This document shows positions 26,172-38,700 of a stretch of 64,000 bases of DNA, one piece after another. Position 1 is the first letter of the stretch. Each line of letters begins with the position of its first letter. This DNA is from Gari tellinella (Eukaryota; Mollusca; Bivalvia; Cardiida; Psammobiidae), in NCBI GenBank assembly GCA_922989275.2, contig OV277872.1:33025619-33089618 (forward strand), given 5' to 3'. A program made the position numbers and the translations under genes. The notes below the pieces were generated by a model. It did no database searches, was not told the origin of the DNA, and saw nothing but the letters and a program-made list of their open reading frames with translations.

Positions 26172-26880
26172 TACAGTGGTAAATACGCTATTCCTACCCA
26201 TTTACGCGTTAATCTATGCCTAAGAAACGCATATAAAGTGAACGGTTAAGGAACGGTTAACGAACAGTTAACGCCTACATTCTTAACACGTTTAAACACG
26301 TTAATTAACGATTATACCAGAGATGTTGTGATTGGTGCGTCGGTTATCCGTTTCACGCAGATATTTCGGATCTTATTGAATTGTGCGAAGATAATTGAAC
26401 CATGCATTTATGTTGATCATATTCCATAGTATCGTTACCCTGCTATCAAAAATAGTGCAACGCAAACCGTGTACATGCAGATGCAGATTAAAGTATCACA
26501 CAATTAGTTTAAGAGCTAGCCGCATTAATCTGTCATTCATTAATTACAACAGGCACTGACCACCCACCTGTAACCAATCAATTAGAACAAGCATTGACCA
26601 CCCGCCTATAAATGCCACTCAGCTATCGGGGGATTAACAGTGTATTGCCAATTATAGATAGCAATGTTATCGGCGATACCACCTAATGTTCTGTAATACA
26701 CATGTCATAAAGTGGATGTGTAAACCGCTGAAGCTAAGGGGTCCGTCGGCTAAGTGATGACCCTTTCATACGGGCTCTTTTAAACGCATAAAGAAACGGC
26801 TAGGAACAGCGTTTAACGCAACGGATAATAAATGCGTAAGAAACACGTAAAGTGGGTAGGAATATCGTATTTACCACTGT
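26172..26880. mobile_element. 0.7-kb element with 30+ bp inverted ends
   Basis: Left end CAGTGGTAAATACGCTATTC and right end GAATATCGTATTTACCACTG are inverse to each other, and the similarity goes on into CTACCCATTTACG / CGTAAAGTGGGTAG. No transposase frame, so non-autonomous. CAGTG ends beside TA suggest a Tc1/mariner- or pogo-like origin. Confidence 0.75.
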
Positions 26881-27230
26881 TAGAGGGAGTAAACTTACTC
26901 AACAAATTCAACATTTTCTCACTCATTTCAGCACCAAACCTAATAAAGCTTGACACAGTTTCGAATTTTATACATCATACACTCAAGTGTCACATATTAA
27001 AAAGAGCCTGCATTCGGACATTGGATTTTTTCATCTAAAGTTTCAGTCAAAGTACTCTCAGTTTATGATTTGGTGACTGGGTTAAAACATGATTGTGATG
27101 GTTGTTAATTTCATGGTGATTGTTATTGACACATGGATGAAACATGCAGGCGTGTTCAAAACAATAACAAGGAAGCTTCATGGTCTACAAACAAAGCTTT
27201 TTATAACTGTTCTATAGATAAATACAACAG
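26881..27230. other. No gene
   Basis: Starts with a family D tail (GAGGGAGTAAACTTACTCAA, CATTTTCTCACTCATTTCAG). The rest is unrecognised. Confidence 0.45.
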
Positions 27231-27482
27231 CTATCCCATTACCCCATAAATATGACATTTTACGCCTTTAATTTATTCCTCTTCTGAAGAAAAAAGTTCC
27301 AATTTGTACTGTAACAAACAAGAATCATAAGAAATATTTTCTATATTCTAGCAGATAATAGCTTAAAGCAGGCTGAAAGTAAAGCAGAAAGCGCCTTTAG
27401 GCGCATTCTGCTTTACTTTCAACCTGCTTTAAGTGGTCACTTGTTTTCAAAACTAGAAACAAGCTATGGGGTAATGGGTTAA
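27231..27482. repeat. Foldback element, family A (inverted)
   Basis: Complete; core GAAAGCGCCTTTAGGCGCATTC. Confidence 0.85.
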
Positions 27483-27582
27483 TTTCAGTTCAGCCTTTCT
27501 TGAGCAACCTTAGTATGTTAAGACATACCGGTAATCTGATGCAGGACAAAAGTAATAAATGTATGTATAATTAGTTATGCTC

Positions 27583-28175
27583 TTAACCCTTTTACCCCAT
27601 AACTTGTTTCTCAATTTGAAGACCACTTAAAGCAGTTTGAGGGTAGAATAGCAGAATGCGCCTTATATAGGGCGCATTCTGCTTTTCTTTCACCTTGCTT
27701 TAAGCTATCATCTGTTAGATTAAAGAATCAATTACTTGTGGTGTATTTTTTTGACTGTATAAATTGAAAGTATTTTCTTCAATGGAAGATTCTAACACAC
27801 TTCGCACACGCCCCTATATAAACAAAGAATGGACGTATCTGTGTTTGAATTCTCAATAAAACATTCACGCGCTGTAACCTTCTAACGTGAGGTCATATGG
27901 CTTCGAAAATGTGTACGCCAAGAAATGAAGCGCCGTTGCTTCGGTGCAAATTTATGGTTAAATTATGTGTTAGAATCGAAATAATAAATTAATACCAGTG
28001 TTGTATCTTGCAATCAAACACAGGTAGTCGTTGAGATGCTTGTAATTAAACCACTCGGCCTAAAGGCCTCGTGATTGAATTACTATGCATCTCAACTCCT
28101 ACCACTGGTATGAATTTATTATTTCTTAAATAAAGTAGAGGCGTAAAAAGGCATATTTATTGGGTAATGGGTTAA
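27583..28175. repeat. Family A element split by a family M insertion
   Basis: The family A left part runs 27583-27787 and resumes at about 28131 with AAGTAGAGGCGTAAAAAGGC to the end TGGGTAATGGGTTA. The 343-bp insert belongs to family M. Confidence 0.85.
27788..28130. mobile_element. Family M insertion
   Basis: Starts TTCTAACACACTTCGCACAC and ends TTATTATTTCTTAAAT. Close to the 3' end is a hairpin with arms TAGTCGTTGAGATGCTTGTA... / ...GCATCTCAACTCCTACC around CGGCCTAAAGGCC. Relatives are at 45963-46075 (inverted, partial) and 54331-54860. Confidence 0.75.
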
Positions 28176-28901
28176 AGGAGCAGCCTGCATGACTTTAAAT
28201 CCATACAAAGAAAGACTTTCTTTCGAGTGGCACTCATGAGAGGTTTATACTGTTATTGCTATAGAATCAAATAGAATTTCTTAAACTTGAGTAAGTTTTG
28301 TTTCAATGGGATGAGCCATTAATTACGAGCAAATTGCATAAATAAAGAATCAAAAGTGACCACTAATTCAAGCAGTGTGGATAGGTATAACTCTAAATAA
28401 AGGTGATTGCTTAATGCAGGGTAGAAATAATGCAGGTGTTTAAAACTGCCAGTAAGTATTCTATTACCCCATAGCCTGTTTCTAAAATTGAAAATAGGTG
28501 ACTACTTAAAGCAGGTTAAAGTAAAGCAGAATGAACCTTAAGGCACATTCTGCTTTACTTCCAGCCTGCTTTAAGCTACCATCTGCTACACTTTCACCCA
28601 GAGAACCCCTAAGTGACTTTAAGTATATTATGCATACTTTTCTTTACTTATGAAGAGAATGCAAACAGTGTAGACTTGCAGATCAGAGGACTCCTCTTAT
28701 CAGGGTCTTCACTTTTTGTAATTTTGAAACCCATTGTAAAGATAATCCTGAATTGTCAAAATTGGACTAGATTTGTCTTGGAGTTTTAGGGATGAGTGTG
28801 TTAACACTTTCAACACTTTGGCCCTGTTTAAAATGTAATAATTACTTTTGAAAACAGTGTAGACCCAAATCCTGTAGGAGCCCTCTAATCAGGGTATTCA
28901 C

Positions 28902-29692
28902 TAGTGTTGTATAATCGGTCCAAAAACCATAATCGATTATAAACGATTATTGGTAGCCATAATCGATCAATGATCGATTATATAATCGTTTTAACATAAA
29001 CTATTATATATGTACTCTGAAAAGCTGAATATATGTGATACTCATGTTTGCATTTGTATTTTATATATCTACATAATTTTGCAAACAATGCACCCATATG
29101 AAGCCAAATAAAAAACAAAGCAGCAATTTGATAAAACAGTTAAATTAATGTTCTTATTTTATTAACAAATTAATTGAGCTTGCTTTGTACTAATTGTTAC
29201 CACTTCTTTTACTACCTGTAATTACTATTGCTGCGGCAGTTCATCTGGGTAAACAATTGTTTGAAAAATCTCTTGGTTTGGAATCATGCAACGTTTCATT
29301 TATATATTTGGTGCAAGTAAGTAAAACAATTTATAAAAATTATTTCAAGAACAAATATTAAAGAACACAACTTTTTCGGATTAACATTACAGTCAAAGCT
29401 TACTTAACCATACTTTTAGGATACATACCCGGTAGTGAACACATGAAAGGCAGCTTTTTGTTAAATGTGGGTTGGAAGTAATGCAGAACACTCCCATAAA
29501 AGCATTCTGCATTACATCCAACCTGCATTAAGCTACAATCTGTCTTTTATATGCACAATGCTTCTTCATAACTTTATCATAAATAATCGAACATAATCGA
29601 TTATGGTAAATCATAATCGATTAACGTCGATTATCATCACCTGGCTTTTTTCGATCGATGATCGATTATAATCGATCATCGCTACAACACTA
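28902..29692. mobile_element. hAT-like non-autonomous element with 8-bp target duplication
   Basis: Ends TAGTGTTGTA and TACAACACTA are inverse; GTATTCAC is duplicated exactly at 28894-28901 and 29693-29700. The ends are rich in ATCGATTAT motifs. An 8-bp duplication and TAGTG/CACTA ends are hAT hallmarks. No transposase. A separate hairpin (GGTTGGAAGTAATGCAGAAC...) sits inside at 29440-29545. Confidence 0.88.
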
Positions 29693-29887
29693 GTATTCAC
29701 TGTTTTCTAATCGAGACCCGAGTATTCATTAAACTACCCAGAATTCCAAATAGACTGGTTCATGTTTTGGTCATTTAAAATATCCACAAGGGAGCATTAT
29801 AACCCCAAAGAGGTACTCTGCAGTGTTGAAAGAGTTAAGAAAGTCATTGTCTTACAGAATACTGCCTTCGAAATATCTGAAAGTGTA

Positions 29888-30331
29888 TTGCTTAACTCAT
29901 TATCCTCTGAAACTTCCAATGGACATTTCCGGTTTGCAATAAAGGCTGGTCAATTTTCGACTATTTGGTATTGTTTCTTATTATATTTTTGCAAAATGAC
30001 AAACAGTGAAGACCCTGATCAGAGGGCTCCTGCAGGAGCCCTCTGATCAGGGACTTCACTGTTTGCATAGGACAGGTGTACATACTCTTCACACACATGT
30101 ACAGTTTTGGTAAAAGACACATACAGTAAAACCTCCCTACCACTAAATTATGTAAATTATTAGGGTGTTAACGATAGGTGACCGCTTAAAGCAAGGTGAC
30201 AGTGAAACAGAAAGCTCCTGGCACGTTGCTTTAAGCTGTCACCTGTCTATTAAACAATCAATTAGCCTTCATTTTAGTGGTCGTAATAGCGAGGTTTTAC
30301 TGTATATGCGTCACTAGGGCTCGATGAGTTA
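29888..30331. repeat. Family C element with a nested family B element
   Basis: Family C outer parts run 29888-30123 and 30303-30331; its core is GGCTCCTGCAGGAGCC. Family B lies at 30124-30302. Confidence 0.85.
30124..30302. repeat. Foldback element, family B, nested in family C
   Basis: CAGTAAAACCTCCCTACCAC to AGCGAGGTTTTACTG, TA on both sides (30122-30123, 30303-30304). Part of the central palindrome is deleted. Confidence 0.85.
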
Positions 30332-31309
30332 ACTGAAGTACATTCTGAATGTCAAACAGTTTGGACCAGGGTGAGATCATTGACTTATAAATGTGGAAAC
30401 TCATCCAGAGTCAAACTTTTTGCAAAAAGTAATCAACATGCACAGTATTTCCATTTGATATTCTCTGGCATTATATCTTTGTAAACAAAAAATAAAAAAG
30501 GGAAAAACAACAACAGCTCAACAAGGCAACAAACAATGAAATACAGGACAAGAATTAAGAGTACCTTCCAGAGATTCTGAAATTGAATGTAACAAAATAA
30601 TCTCATTATAAAATATTGAAAATGGAATAGATGACGATTAAGAAACTCACAAAAAACATTTGAAAGATACTTTGGTAAAGTACTGACTTACTGACAACTA
30701 ACATACTTAGATAATGTTCTTGAGCAAGACATGTACCGCAAATTGCTCCTCTCAACCCAAGAGTTAAAATGGGTACCTGTGAAGGGTGTGAGCCGGTACT
30801 GCAGCTGCCTACATGCCATATATTAGCATGCAGTGCTCAATATTGTAGGCAAGATGGCTCAATGATCAGCCCGGGGTTAATGTACAGTCAGCTGAGTGGT
30901 CATTCAGACTGAAAGTAGACTATAACTTGGTACTTTACTTTTTAGTGAGAGGGGCTTAGAATTTAAGTCCAACTAATTATAAAACTTAAAGCCACTATAT
31001 TTTCCCCACATAATCAGAATCGAACATTTTTCTAACATGAAATTTATGTCACTATCGTAATCGTTCCATATAAAAAGAAGTAATTCGTGGTGATATTTGG
31101 AGCAATATTGCAAACGAACAGTGAAATTTGTGGTTCCACAAGTAATCAAGTTTGTTTATTTTTGAATAGCGACGAAAGTTTACGGACATACTCAGTAAAG
31201 CTCATTTGCATAATTCTGTACAAGAAGTTGAGTGCTTTTCAATCAAAGAGAGACAACTCCTATAAGTTTGGCCGCTAAATGTTACACAAACTGATGCAAT
31301 GTATACACA
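30332..31309. other. No recognised gene; possible MORN2 upstream exon
   Basis: On the - strand, 30565-30576 is a 12-base stretch between a good acceptor (TTACATTCAATTTCAG) and GTACTC. It could be a MORN2 microexon but is unproven. The rest is AT-rich without signals. Confidence 0.3.
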
Positions 31310-32672
31310 TTGTCGCGGCCGAATCAATCACTTGACCTTTATGCAATCGTTCGAAAGTTCTCGGAACCAGCCCGTAGTCTTATTTGTAAACAAACCCGCT
31401 TATAATGTAAACTAACACGATAAGAATTCGACACATTTAGGTAGGATTCTTTACGAAGTGGGTGCATATGTCAGGCTTCTTACACCCAATTTCACTTAGT
31501 TTTAATACATAGAAAATGCACACATATAAGAAATTGCGCGTTTTAAACACCAATTTGGGCGGGATAAATTGTGATGGCACGTAAACTCAATATGCACTTG
31601 TGCAGTGCATCAAAACAATGTTGCCGTCTATGAAATTGCAGCTTCATAATCTGAGGACAGGTGTTTGAAATCTAATTACCCTGTAGGGGCTAAGTTGATT
31701 GGCATTTTATCTAGTTGCAAGCTATTTCGAGAACTTGAAATCATTTAGCTGTTTATCGGTAGTCCAAATGATAAATGTGTGTTTTCGAAGCATTGTTCAC
31801 GGGTTTATATTCCTTTGAATTGATAGGAATGGCCACCAAATCGTTTAAATCCTATAAAATGTCCAGCAAAACACTCGAGTCGGTAAATTTCACGCCAGAA
31901 ATGGCGGACAACGAGGCAAAAAGTGAGGATGTTGTCACGTGACACATAATCTCGCATATTTCAACCGCCCCGAGAGCTCAGATGCTCGCCTATTCAACTT
32001 CGCTTTGTTGCTATTCCGTTTTGTATAATTCCGTGGTTTGAGGGCCCATGCAACAGGAGTCATTCGATCTTCATTTAAAGGGACTATTCTAATGAGTAGT
32101 GACACCATAGAATTTAATTAAGATATGAAGATTTTTATTTGTTAAATACCCCATTACCTTGAGCTCTGCTGTTATGACTGCGGTGTTAGGGATGATTAAT
32201 CATGATAGATCTAGCATTAAATTTTATGATTTTTATGAACAAATCAATCAAAACATCTTTGAAAACTTAAAGTGTACTCAATGGTGAAGTTTGTTCACTT
32301 CAAATATTTGCCTGAATGAGATTTTTCTATTTAACAGTGAATATACCTGCAGGCATGTTTCAATTTACATGCGTAAGACCGTATATCTTTGAAAATAAAC
32401 AAACTCTAGTTATTTCCACAGGGCGCCGCCATTTGCAAACCGTTTCCATGGGAATTAAGTAAAGCTAGCCGTAAAGAGTTTGCAAGAAAGTTAAATAAGA
32501 TGATTAACAGAAATAAAAGTATTCAATAAAGGTATTTTTTTTATCGTTTTGATAATGAAATTAGTTGGCACATACATTTTCATTGAAATTCAATAATACG
32601 AAACTAACACTGTAATCTAGAAAAACGAAAGTGAGGCAAGGATTTCTGACGGTCAACTTGTCTGCAGAAAAA
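31310..32672. promoter_or_regulatory. Putative shared promoter region between MORN2 and DLAT
   Basis: The stretch upstream of the DLAT start has more CpG dinucleotides than its surroundings (for example GTCGCGGCCG near 31314 and TCACGTGAC near 31936) and lies between two divergent genes. No TATA box can be placed with confidence. It includes a family D fragment at 32075-32170. The promoter role is inferred from position alone. Confidence 0.35.
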
Positions 32673-32791
32673 ATGTTTCGCCCAGCCGCAGCTGCGAGAC
32701 ATGTCGTCCAAAAGGGCATTCAAAGACGAACCCTTGCTATCGCATCGAAGTGTAGATCACAGACTTATCTTAATCAAAATAACACCACAAG
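32673..32791 (+). CDS. DLAT: DLAT exon 1, mitochondrial presequence
   Basis: ATG in good context (A at -3) opens 39 codons plus two bases, ending at AAG|GTTGGT. The peptide starts [19 protein letters not shown]: Arg/Lys/Ala-rich and without acidic residues, as in a mitochondrial targeting sequence. Phase 2 at the donor fits the acceptor at 41792-41793 (AG + A = Arg). The assignment rests on that phase match and peptide character, since presequences are not conserved. It needs an RNA read across the 9 kb intron. Confidence 0.72.
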
Positions 32792-35700
32792 GTTGGTTGA
32801 AAATCAGTGATTGTCATTAGTTTTCGCGGTGAAATTTGGTAAACAAACCGCTCTAGTTAACGTGATGATCTGTAACAAGTCAGCTTGCATACTTCATACT
32901 TTAGTATAATGCTGTACCATATATTATTGTTGAAGGGTTTGTATGGTTTTGGATCAGTTTAGAAACCTACGACAAGTCGAATGTCAAGGACACTAATCTT
33001 ACTCTTAGAACTTAGAAGATAGAGGTCTTGACTTAAGAGTCAAGACTAACAAGAGCAGACAAATACATTCATTTCCTACACCAAGGCCAAAGAGAAGGAA
33101 AGTGTTTCTAACACTTAAAATCTAGGTTAGCGTTATCGGTTGCCAAACTCACCATGGGTTGTTTTGTAATACAATGGCCTGCTGCCATGCAGTGATCATG
33201 ATGTTACTTCATGATCACAGGTAGTCTGGCTGACAGGGACATGCTTGATCACCACGTGACTGTTGGCTCGGACGTTAAGTAGCAGGAGCTGCGGCTAGAC
33301 GGGGAGACCCTTTCAGAGCTGGCTACCATGCACACCTGAGCACAGGGAATCGGCTCATAGTCAAAGTGTTCTATATATAGATAATATAATAAAGGGAAAA
33401 GGCAAAGGCAAGCTTGATTTAACGTCGCATATGGTAAACAATCAACATAAGCTCTGTAGAGCTTTTATTGCGACTAACAAGGTATCCATTAACATGCATA
33501 CTTACCTGGGCATTACAATCACCTTCCTAGCACTACCCTTATAATGCCGAGCGTCGGGCAAGGGAGCTACTAGTACCGTTTTTATAATGGTCTTTGGTAT
33601 GACCTGGCCTGGGATCGAACCACAACCTCCCGCCTCGAAAGCGGACGCTCTACCAATGAGCTATCGAGGTGGTCAAATAACACGGATTTTCACCCATTAC
33701 GTTTGATGGCGATTTTTTTACAGTCGTGCAAAGACTGGGGGAAATGAAACCCACTCATGTAATCAACACTTAATTACGAACCAAACGACTTCAAATTTTT
33801 ATATTTCCCTCACCAAAGTAAATTGGAATGGACTCCAACTTTTCGGTTTTGCGGCGATTTCTTGATCTCGGAAGAGAAGTTGTCGTCTACTCAAGCACTA
33901 TTTGCCAAGACTATACACGGACACATGCGCCTTCTGCACACGGAAGACTGACTGGGATCGATTAATTATCAATAAATAATACATTCACTTACATTGACAC
34001 TCACCAGATCATGCTTTTTATTGGGGTATGTTAGTTTCTTTCAGTTCTTATATTCATAACACGTTTGTGTTCCATTTTGTGTAATTCAAAACGAGGCTTT
34101 GTTACTCTAAGGTATGGAGCGATTTCATTGGCTGGCTGGTTCATGCGCTAAATTTAGATCAGCAATCTCCAGTATAAACACAAAGTGTCAAAATTCAGGA
34201 ATTCATTTGAAAGCGATTTAACAAGTAAAACATGATTGTCTCTTGGTAGATAACATTCAACAATTTGATACTAATGACCCTCAAAAAAACGTGTACGGCT
34301 TCCTTTTTCTTATTATTTGGCAATTTCAGTATGTTGCATTTCCCACGATATGTCAAAAAGCATATAGATTGGTTCCCGCCCGCTGTTAATACAATGAATT
34401 CTAGCGACGGTAACAAGAACTGTTTTCTATTGACTGACCAATCACTGAGATCGTTTCACTTCCCCAGCCTCGATTTGATTTAAATAAAATGGATGTCATG
34501 CGTTTTATTGCTTGACAGAACCATAAGTGAGTGATAAACCTCAATAAAGATCCGGATTTGATGACTGTTGATGTAAGTAAATGAGATATTTATTGATAAT
34601 TTATCTATCCCAGACAGTCATTTGTGTGCAAAAAGCGGTTGTGCCCTCTTTTAGTCTTGGTAATTCGTGACCGCTTCGCCGACAACTTCTCTTCCGAGCA
34701 AATAAAAAACGCAAAACCGTAACTTGTGAGTTCATTTCTCATTATCGTGATTGGGGTAAATATAAATGTTTGGTGTCATTCGAATCATAATTTATTGCTT
34801 ATTACGTGGATAGGTTAGATATTGACCAGGATTCCCCTGGTTTGAAAAAAAAGCGATCAAACGTGGTGGGTGAAAATCCGTGTTATTTCCCTTTATTATA
34901 TTATCTATATATAGAACACTTTGACTATGAGCCGATTCCCTGTGCACCTGAGTAGCCAGCGTTAGTTAAATAAAATGTTATAACCACTATACGATCGTTG
35001 AGCCTGATTAAGTCCCATAGTGCTACAGTTTTTCACCACTTTTGGAATGAGTTTGTATCCCTTCAGTTGGGAAAAATATGCCCTAAACACAGCGTAAAAT
35101 ACTTGAATTTGGCAAACAGATGAGTCGTAAATGGCTCTTTTGGGGGGAAATTGTGCTCTGAAATGCTCATTTTCAGAAAAAAATACCTTGTTTTCAAAGG
35201 GTCCCCCAAAAAACCGCTGTACTTAATCTTTTAGTCTTTACCATCGTTTTCATTATAATTTCAATTTCATCAGTTTTGAAGATTGAAAATTGTGATAAAT
35301 TATAAAACTGAAAATCTGCATATCAAGTCGCCATAAGCCAACCATTGTGATTATTTAAGTTATATATATTGCATAGCTCCCACGAGTTATCTCAATTAAA
35401 CGCGCACACTGTACATGAGTGCGCGCATGCGCACGAGTGTATGTGGGCGTGTTTAATTAGATAACGAGTTTGGAGATACTGCAATATATTGCTTGTAATA
35501 TGGCTAAATATAGACCAAGAGGTTGGGCTCTGTGCAATTTACATCAACTATTGAGCGCTTTTGACATCCATTAGAATCCCCATTTGAACAACCAATCAGT
35601 GACAGGAACAACATCGCTATCTGCGCAAGTTATACCAAATGTTGAGCGCTTTGCTAATCAAAGGTAGTGTGAACCCCATAAAAGAGACCAATCAAAGACT

Positions 35701-38700
35701 GGAACGTATACTCGTTAACCATTCCGACAACTTCCAGCATAGATCGCTTTCGCGGGCAGTGTGTTAAAGTTTTGCTGTAAAGACGAATGTTCTAGTTTCT
35801 GGGAATATTTGCAGGGTTGCCATTTCTCTGGATTTTTCCTAAATCTTCGGATTTTTTTTCTAGTACATGGTAGCTTAAAGCAGGCTGAAAGTAAAACAGA
35901 TTGCGTCTTAAGGCGCAGTTTGCTTTACTTTCAGTCTGCTTTAAGCAGTCACGTGTCAACAAAACTAGAAACAGGCGACGGGGAAAAGGTACGATTCGTA
36001 AAATCGCACTTGAAAAATGCAAATTTGGAAACCTTCGGATTTTTTTTGTCAACTCATGGCAGCCCTGTATTTTCGTCACTAGCTTTCGCGCGTGTTTACT
36101 TAAAATGATTAATATGGCTATCGGCACAGTGATGACGGGACGATTTGCAGTAGAGAAAACGTTTGCATTTCTCAATCAAATATTTAGCAATTTTTCCTTT
36201 GCACAATATTTGGACCCAGATAAGACGCTTTGTACAAGGCGTCTGGTCTGGATCCAAACTGGTTGAAAAGGAATTATCAATTTTGCACAAAATCGTTTAT
36301 TGTTCAAAACAAATCGTGTAATTTCTCCATTGTGACTTGTGCTGCTATTACTATGCCAAGGCTCCAGATAAGAGGAGTATTTCAAGAACTAAAATCTTTA
36401 TTTCTGCATTAAACCCTATGGTGTCACTACTCACTAGAATCGTCTCTTCGAGACAATTCTAATGAATAGTAACACCATAGGATTAAATGTTGAAATGAGT
36501 GAGAAAATTTGGATTTGTTCCATATACTCACTCTTATCTGGGGCTTTATATCTGCCACACCGGATGTGCGCCAGACTGTGCGGTTAACTAGATGTCCGCC
36601 ATTACTGTGCAGTTAACTAGTTAACTGCATGGTTTTCTACCAGTTATTGCATGGGCGGGGAAACTCCGCCCACTACAAAGTGTGCGGTATCCAACTTAAA
36701 CTGGGGTACTTTTCTATAGAAAAATGCCGCAGCCGTGTTACAACTTTCTGATAGGTCATAAAACTATTCTTAATCTTATCAGTTTGCTAATTAATGCAAG
36801 GGGTACAGCAGCGGACAATTATGCTGCATACCTCAAGATTGCAATGAAGGCAGGATTCATAATCCCATCACACATTGTCAATTTGTTTGTAGTCAATTGA
36901 CAGCCATTGTGAAATGTCTGTCACATTTATCATAATCTTTCAACTTTACACAATGAGAAAATCAGATGTTATAGTTGAACGTTTGATCTACTGGCACATT
37001 ATTTAAGCATATTCTTTGCAATCTGAACACCTCACAGTCATATCAAAGCTCCTAATGGTCTACCGGATCACCCACTGTCTCATCTACATCCGATCTTCTT
37101 CCACTCAGCTTCTTCCACTCAGCAACCCTCAGTACTGGAGGTCACACAGTAAGATACATATAACCTTTCTGTGTACGGAGGTGTACCTCCATTCCTTCTT
37201 CCCCCTCCACCAACTTCCAGAAGTTCTGAACACACCATGATGGCTGACAGCGTCATGGCCTTCAAGAGGTGCCTGGTCTCTACCCACTAGGACATTAATT
37301 GAAGAAAGAAGAAGAAGAACATCAACGTATGAGGCTTCCAAGAAATAACGATTTCAAGGCCAATCCAATCAAAACTCCTCACAATTTTCGTCATTCGTAA
37401 TTTATATTTGGAGGGTGTGGGAATTAACCTGTTAGTTTCAATTATTATCAAACAAAGCTTCCACTAGAGCATCGTGAATTTCTTCTTCTTTCAAGTTGAC
37501 GTTTAGTTTTAGCTCATTCCTGATTCCTGTCATTTATAGAAGTTTGTTGTGACTGATGAAAATGTCTCGCCTACAAATGAGACAAAAGGTTTCTATGTGA
37601 ATTGTCTAATAAAATATTATTTCCCTGAAATATCGCTGGACTGGTTATATTACTGTTAGCGTGATTGTTTTTAAAGCCCGTCATCGAAGAACGTATTATG
37701 GTATACCCAGCGCTGTCCGTCCGTCCGTTAACTTTTCTTGTTAGCACTCTCTCACCTCAATTTATTTAAACTTCCTACAAATATTCCTTACCACAATAGT
37801 TCGGACGAGTTCGCGTTTCAGACTTTGGCGGTTATTTTTAACCGAGTTATATGCCCCTTTATTGTCAAAAATGGGCATTATTTAAAAAAATCCAGAACTT
37901 TTTTTATTATTATTCAATTGATTTCAAATTTAATATGGTGATACAATAAATGAAGTTACTTAACATATATTACCGGTTTTTGGTTTGACTCCGTATTTTC
38001 AGAGTTATGCCCCTTCACACAATTTTTTTAACAATATATTGTTTCCTGATAATAATTTTACTTACATTTTGTCTATTGTAACCAAATTTCATATTTATCT
38101 TTCTTATCATGCAGAGAAGGCACCTGTGAATTTTGGTTCCTGTTAAATTATTTTTCTATGAGTTATGCCCCTTTACATACTTAAAATTTAAAATAAGCCA
38201 CACATCGTCTGTAAACTTTTCTTCTTAGCGCTCTCTCATCTTCATTTATTGACTGATTTTGATTAAACTTCCTACAAATATTCCATACCACAATAGTTCG
38301 AACGAGTTCGCGTTTCAGACGTTGGCGACTGTTTTTAGCAGAGTTATGCCCCTTTATTGTCAAAAATGGGCATTTAAAAAAAAAAAAAAACAGAACTTTT
38401 TTATTTTTTATTCAATTGATTTCAAATTTGATATTGTGATACAATGATTGAAGTTACTTAATATATATTACGGGTTTTTGGTTTGACTCCGTATTTTTAG
38501 AGTTATGCCCCTTCACACAATTTTTTTAACAATATATAATATAATTTGTTTCATGATAATAATTTTACTTACATTTTGTCTATTGTAACCAAATTTCATT
38601 TTACTTACATTTTGTCTATTGTAACCAAATTTCATATTTAGCTTTCTCATCATACAGGGAAGGCACCTGTGAATTTTGGTTCCTGTTAAATTTCAGACGT

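Noticed and set aside
26172..26880. A protein-coding transposon at 26.2-26.9 kb
   Set aside because: The inverted ends are clear, but the inside has no frame longer than about 68 codons and no transposase motif.
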